Assembly (NCBI GenBank): GCA_903930745.1
Contig: CAIYZX010000695.1
Location: 1-5,443, forward strand
DNA from: an uncultured Chloroflexota bacterium
Lineage (GTDB): Bacteria; Chloroflexota; Limnocylindria; Limnocylindrales; CSP1-4
Direction of reading: 5' to 3'
Length of the DNA stretch: 5,443 nt
The position numbers and the translations under genes were made by a program. Positions within the stretch are counted from its first letter, which is position 1, and the number at the start of each line of letters is the position of its first letter. This document shows positions 5,423-5,443 of the stretch, piece by piece. The notes beneath the pieces are model-generated. The model saw only the letters and a list, made by a program, of their open reading frames with translations, did not search any database and had not been told where the DNA came from.

Positions 5423-5443
5423 CATCACCAAGACGCTCAGGTA
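5409..5443 (+). CDS. 5' end of next gene, possibly the major tail (tube) protein (truncated by window)
   Basis: The ATG at 5409 opens a frame to the right edge with 11 full codons (MTQADITKTLR). It is preceded by an ideally spaced GGAGG and overlaps the upstream stop by 14 nt. In HK97-like gene order the next gene after gp10-like and neck proteins is usually the tail terminator or major tail protein, so a highly expressed tail tube gene would fit the strong ribosome site. Too little sequence is visible to identify the product. Confidence 0.6.
   Translation, partial: MTQADITKTLR

Larger units (their letters stand above)
1..5443 (+). mobile_element. Tailed-phage or prophage head and neck gene module
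   Basis: The order prohead protease, major capsid protein, accessory head protein, head-tail adaptor, neck protein, gp10-like protein and an incoming next gene is the conserved structural synteny of HK97-like siphoviruses. All genes point the same way with gaps of a few bases or overlaps, as in a late phage operon. Portal and terminase genes would be expected to the left, and tail tube, tape measure and tail tip genes to the right; none is in the window. Nothing here tells an integrated prophage from a virulent phage. High GC and GTG starts suggest an actinobacterial host. Confidence 0.92.

Overview
The window is the head-maturation and head-tail joining part of the structural gene cluster of a tailed double-stranded DNA phage or prophage with siphovirus-like gene order. 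Very high GC content, strong GC bias at third codon positions, GTG starts and short start/stop overlaps point to an actinobacterial host. Genus, and free phage versus prophage, cannot be decided from this segment: no integrase, attachment site or bacterial flanking gene is present.

All credible genes lie on the + strand and are tightly packed. (1) 3-467: 3' end of a gene entering from the left, encoding a Gly/Thr/Ala/Gln-rich protein of about 21-residue tandem repeats. It has no in-frame ATG early enough to be its start, so a search restricted to ATG starts misses it. (2) 482-1294: HK97-type (S78/U35) prohead protease behind a textbook Shine-Dalgarno sequence. (3) 1291-2682: HK97-fold major capsid protein with a long N-terminal region that probably acts as built-in scaffold. 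(4) 2683-2749: the only sizeable gap, holding a strong GC hairpin. (5) 2750-3349: Thr/Gly/Ala-rich beta protein, a candidate capsid decoration protein. (6) 3352-3594: small unrecognised protein. (7) 3596-4207: head-tail adaptor (HK97 gp6-like). (8) 4207-4662: neck or tail-terminator-like protein. (9) 4659-5228: HK97 gp10-like protein. (10) 5234-5422: small unrecognised protein. (11) 5409 to the right edge: first codons of the next gene, by position possibly the major tail protein.

The genes would work in assembly order. Capsid protein, guided by its own N-terminal region, forms a procapsid around a portal encoded outside the window. The protease trims the procapsid, DNA is packaged by a terminase also encoded elsewhere, the shell expands and is probably decorated, and the adaptor and neck proteins close the portal and receive the tail. 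Most adjacent genes abut or overlap (GTGA twice, TGATG once, a 1-nt gap, and a 14-nt overlap at the right), implying one polycistronic, translationally coupled mRNA. The capsid gene is bounded downstream by the hairpin, which may tune its dosage. No tRNA, CRISPR array, insertion sequence or promoter was recognised. Overall this is a fairly ordinary phage morphogenesis module; the repeat protein, the lysine-free probable E-loop with a candidate decoration protein, the hairpin and the short neck cassette are its more interesting points.
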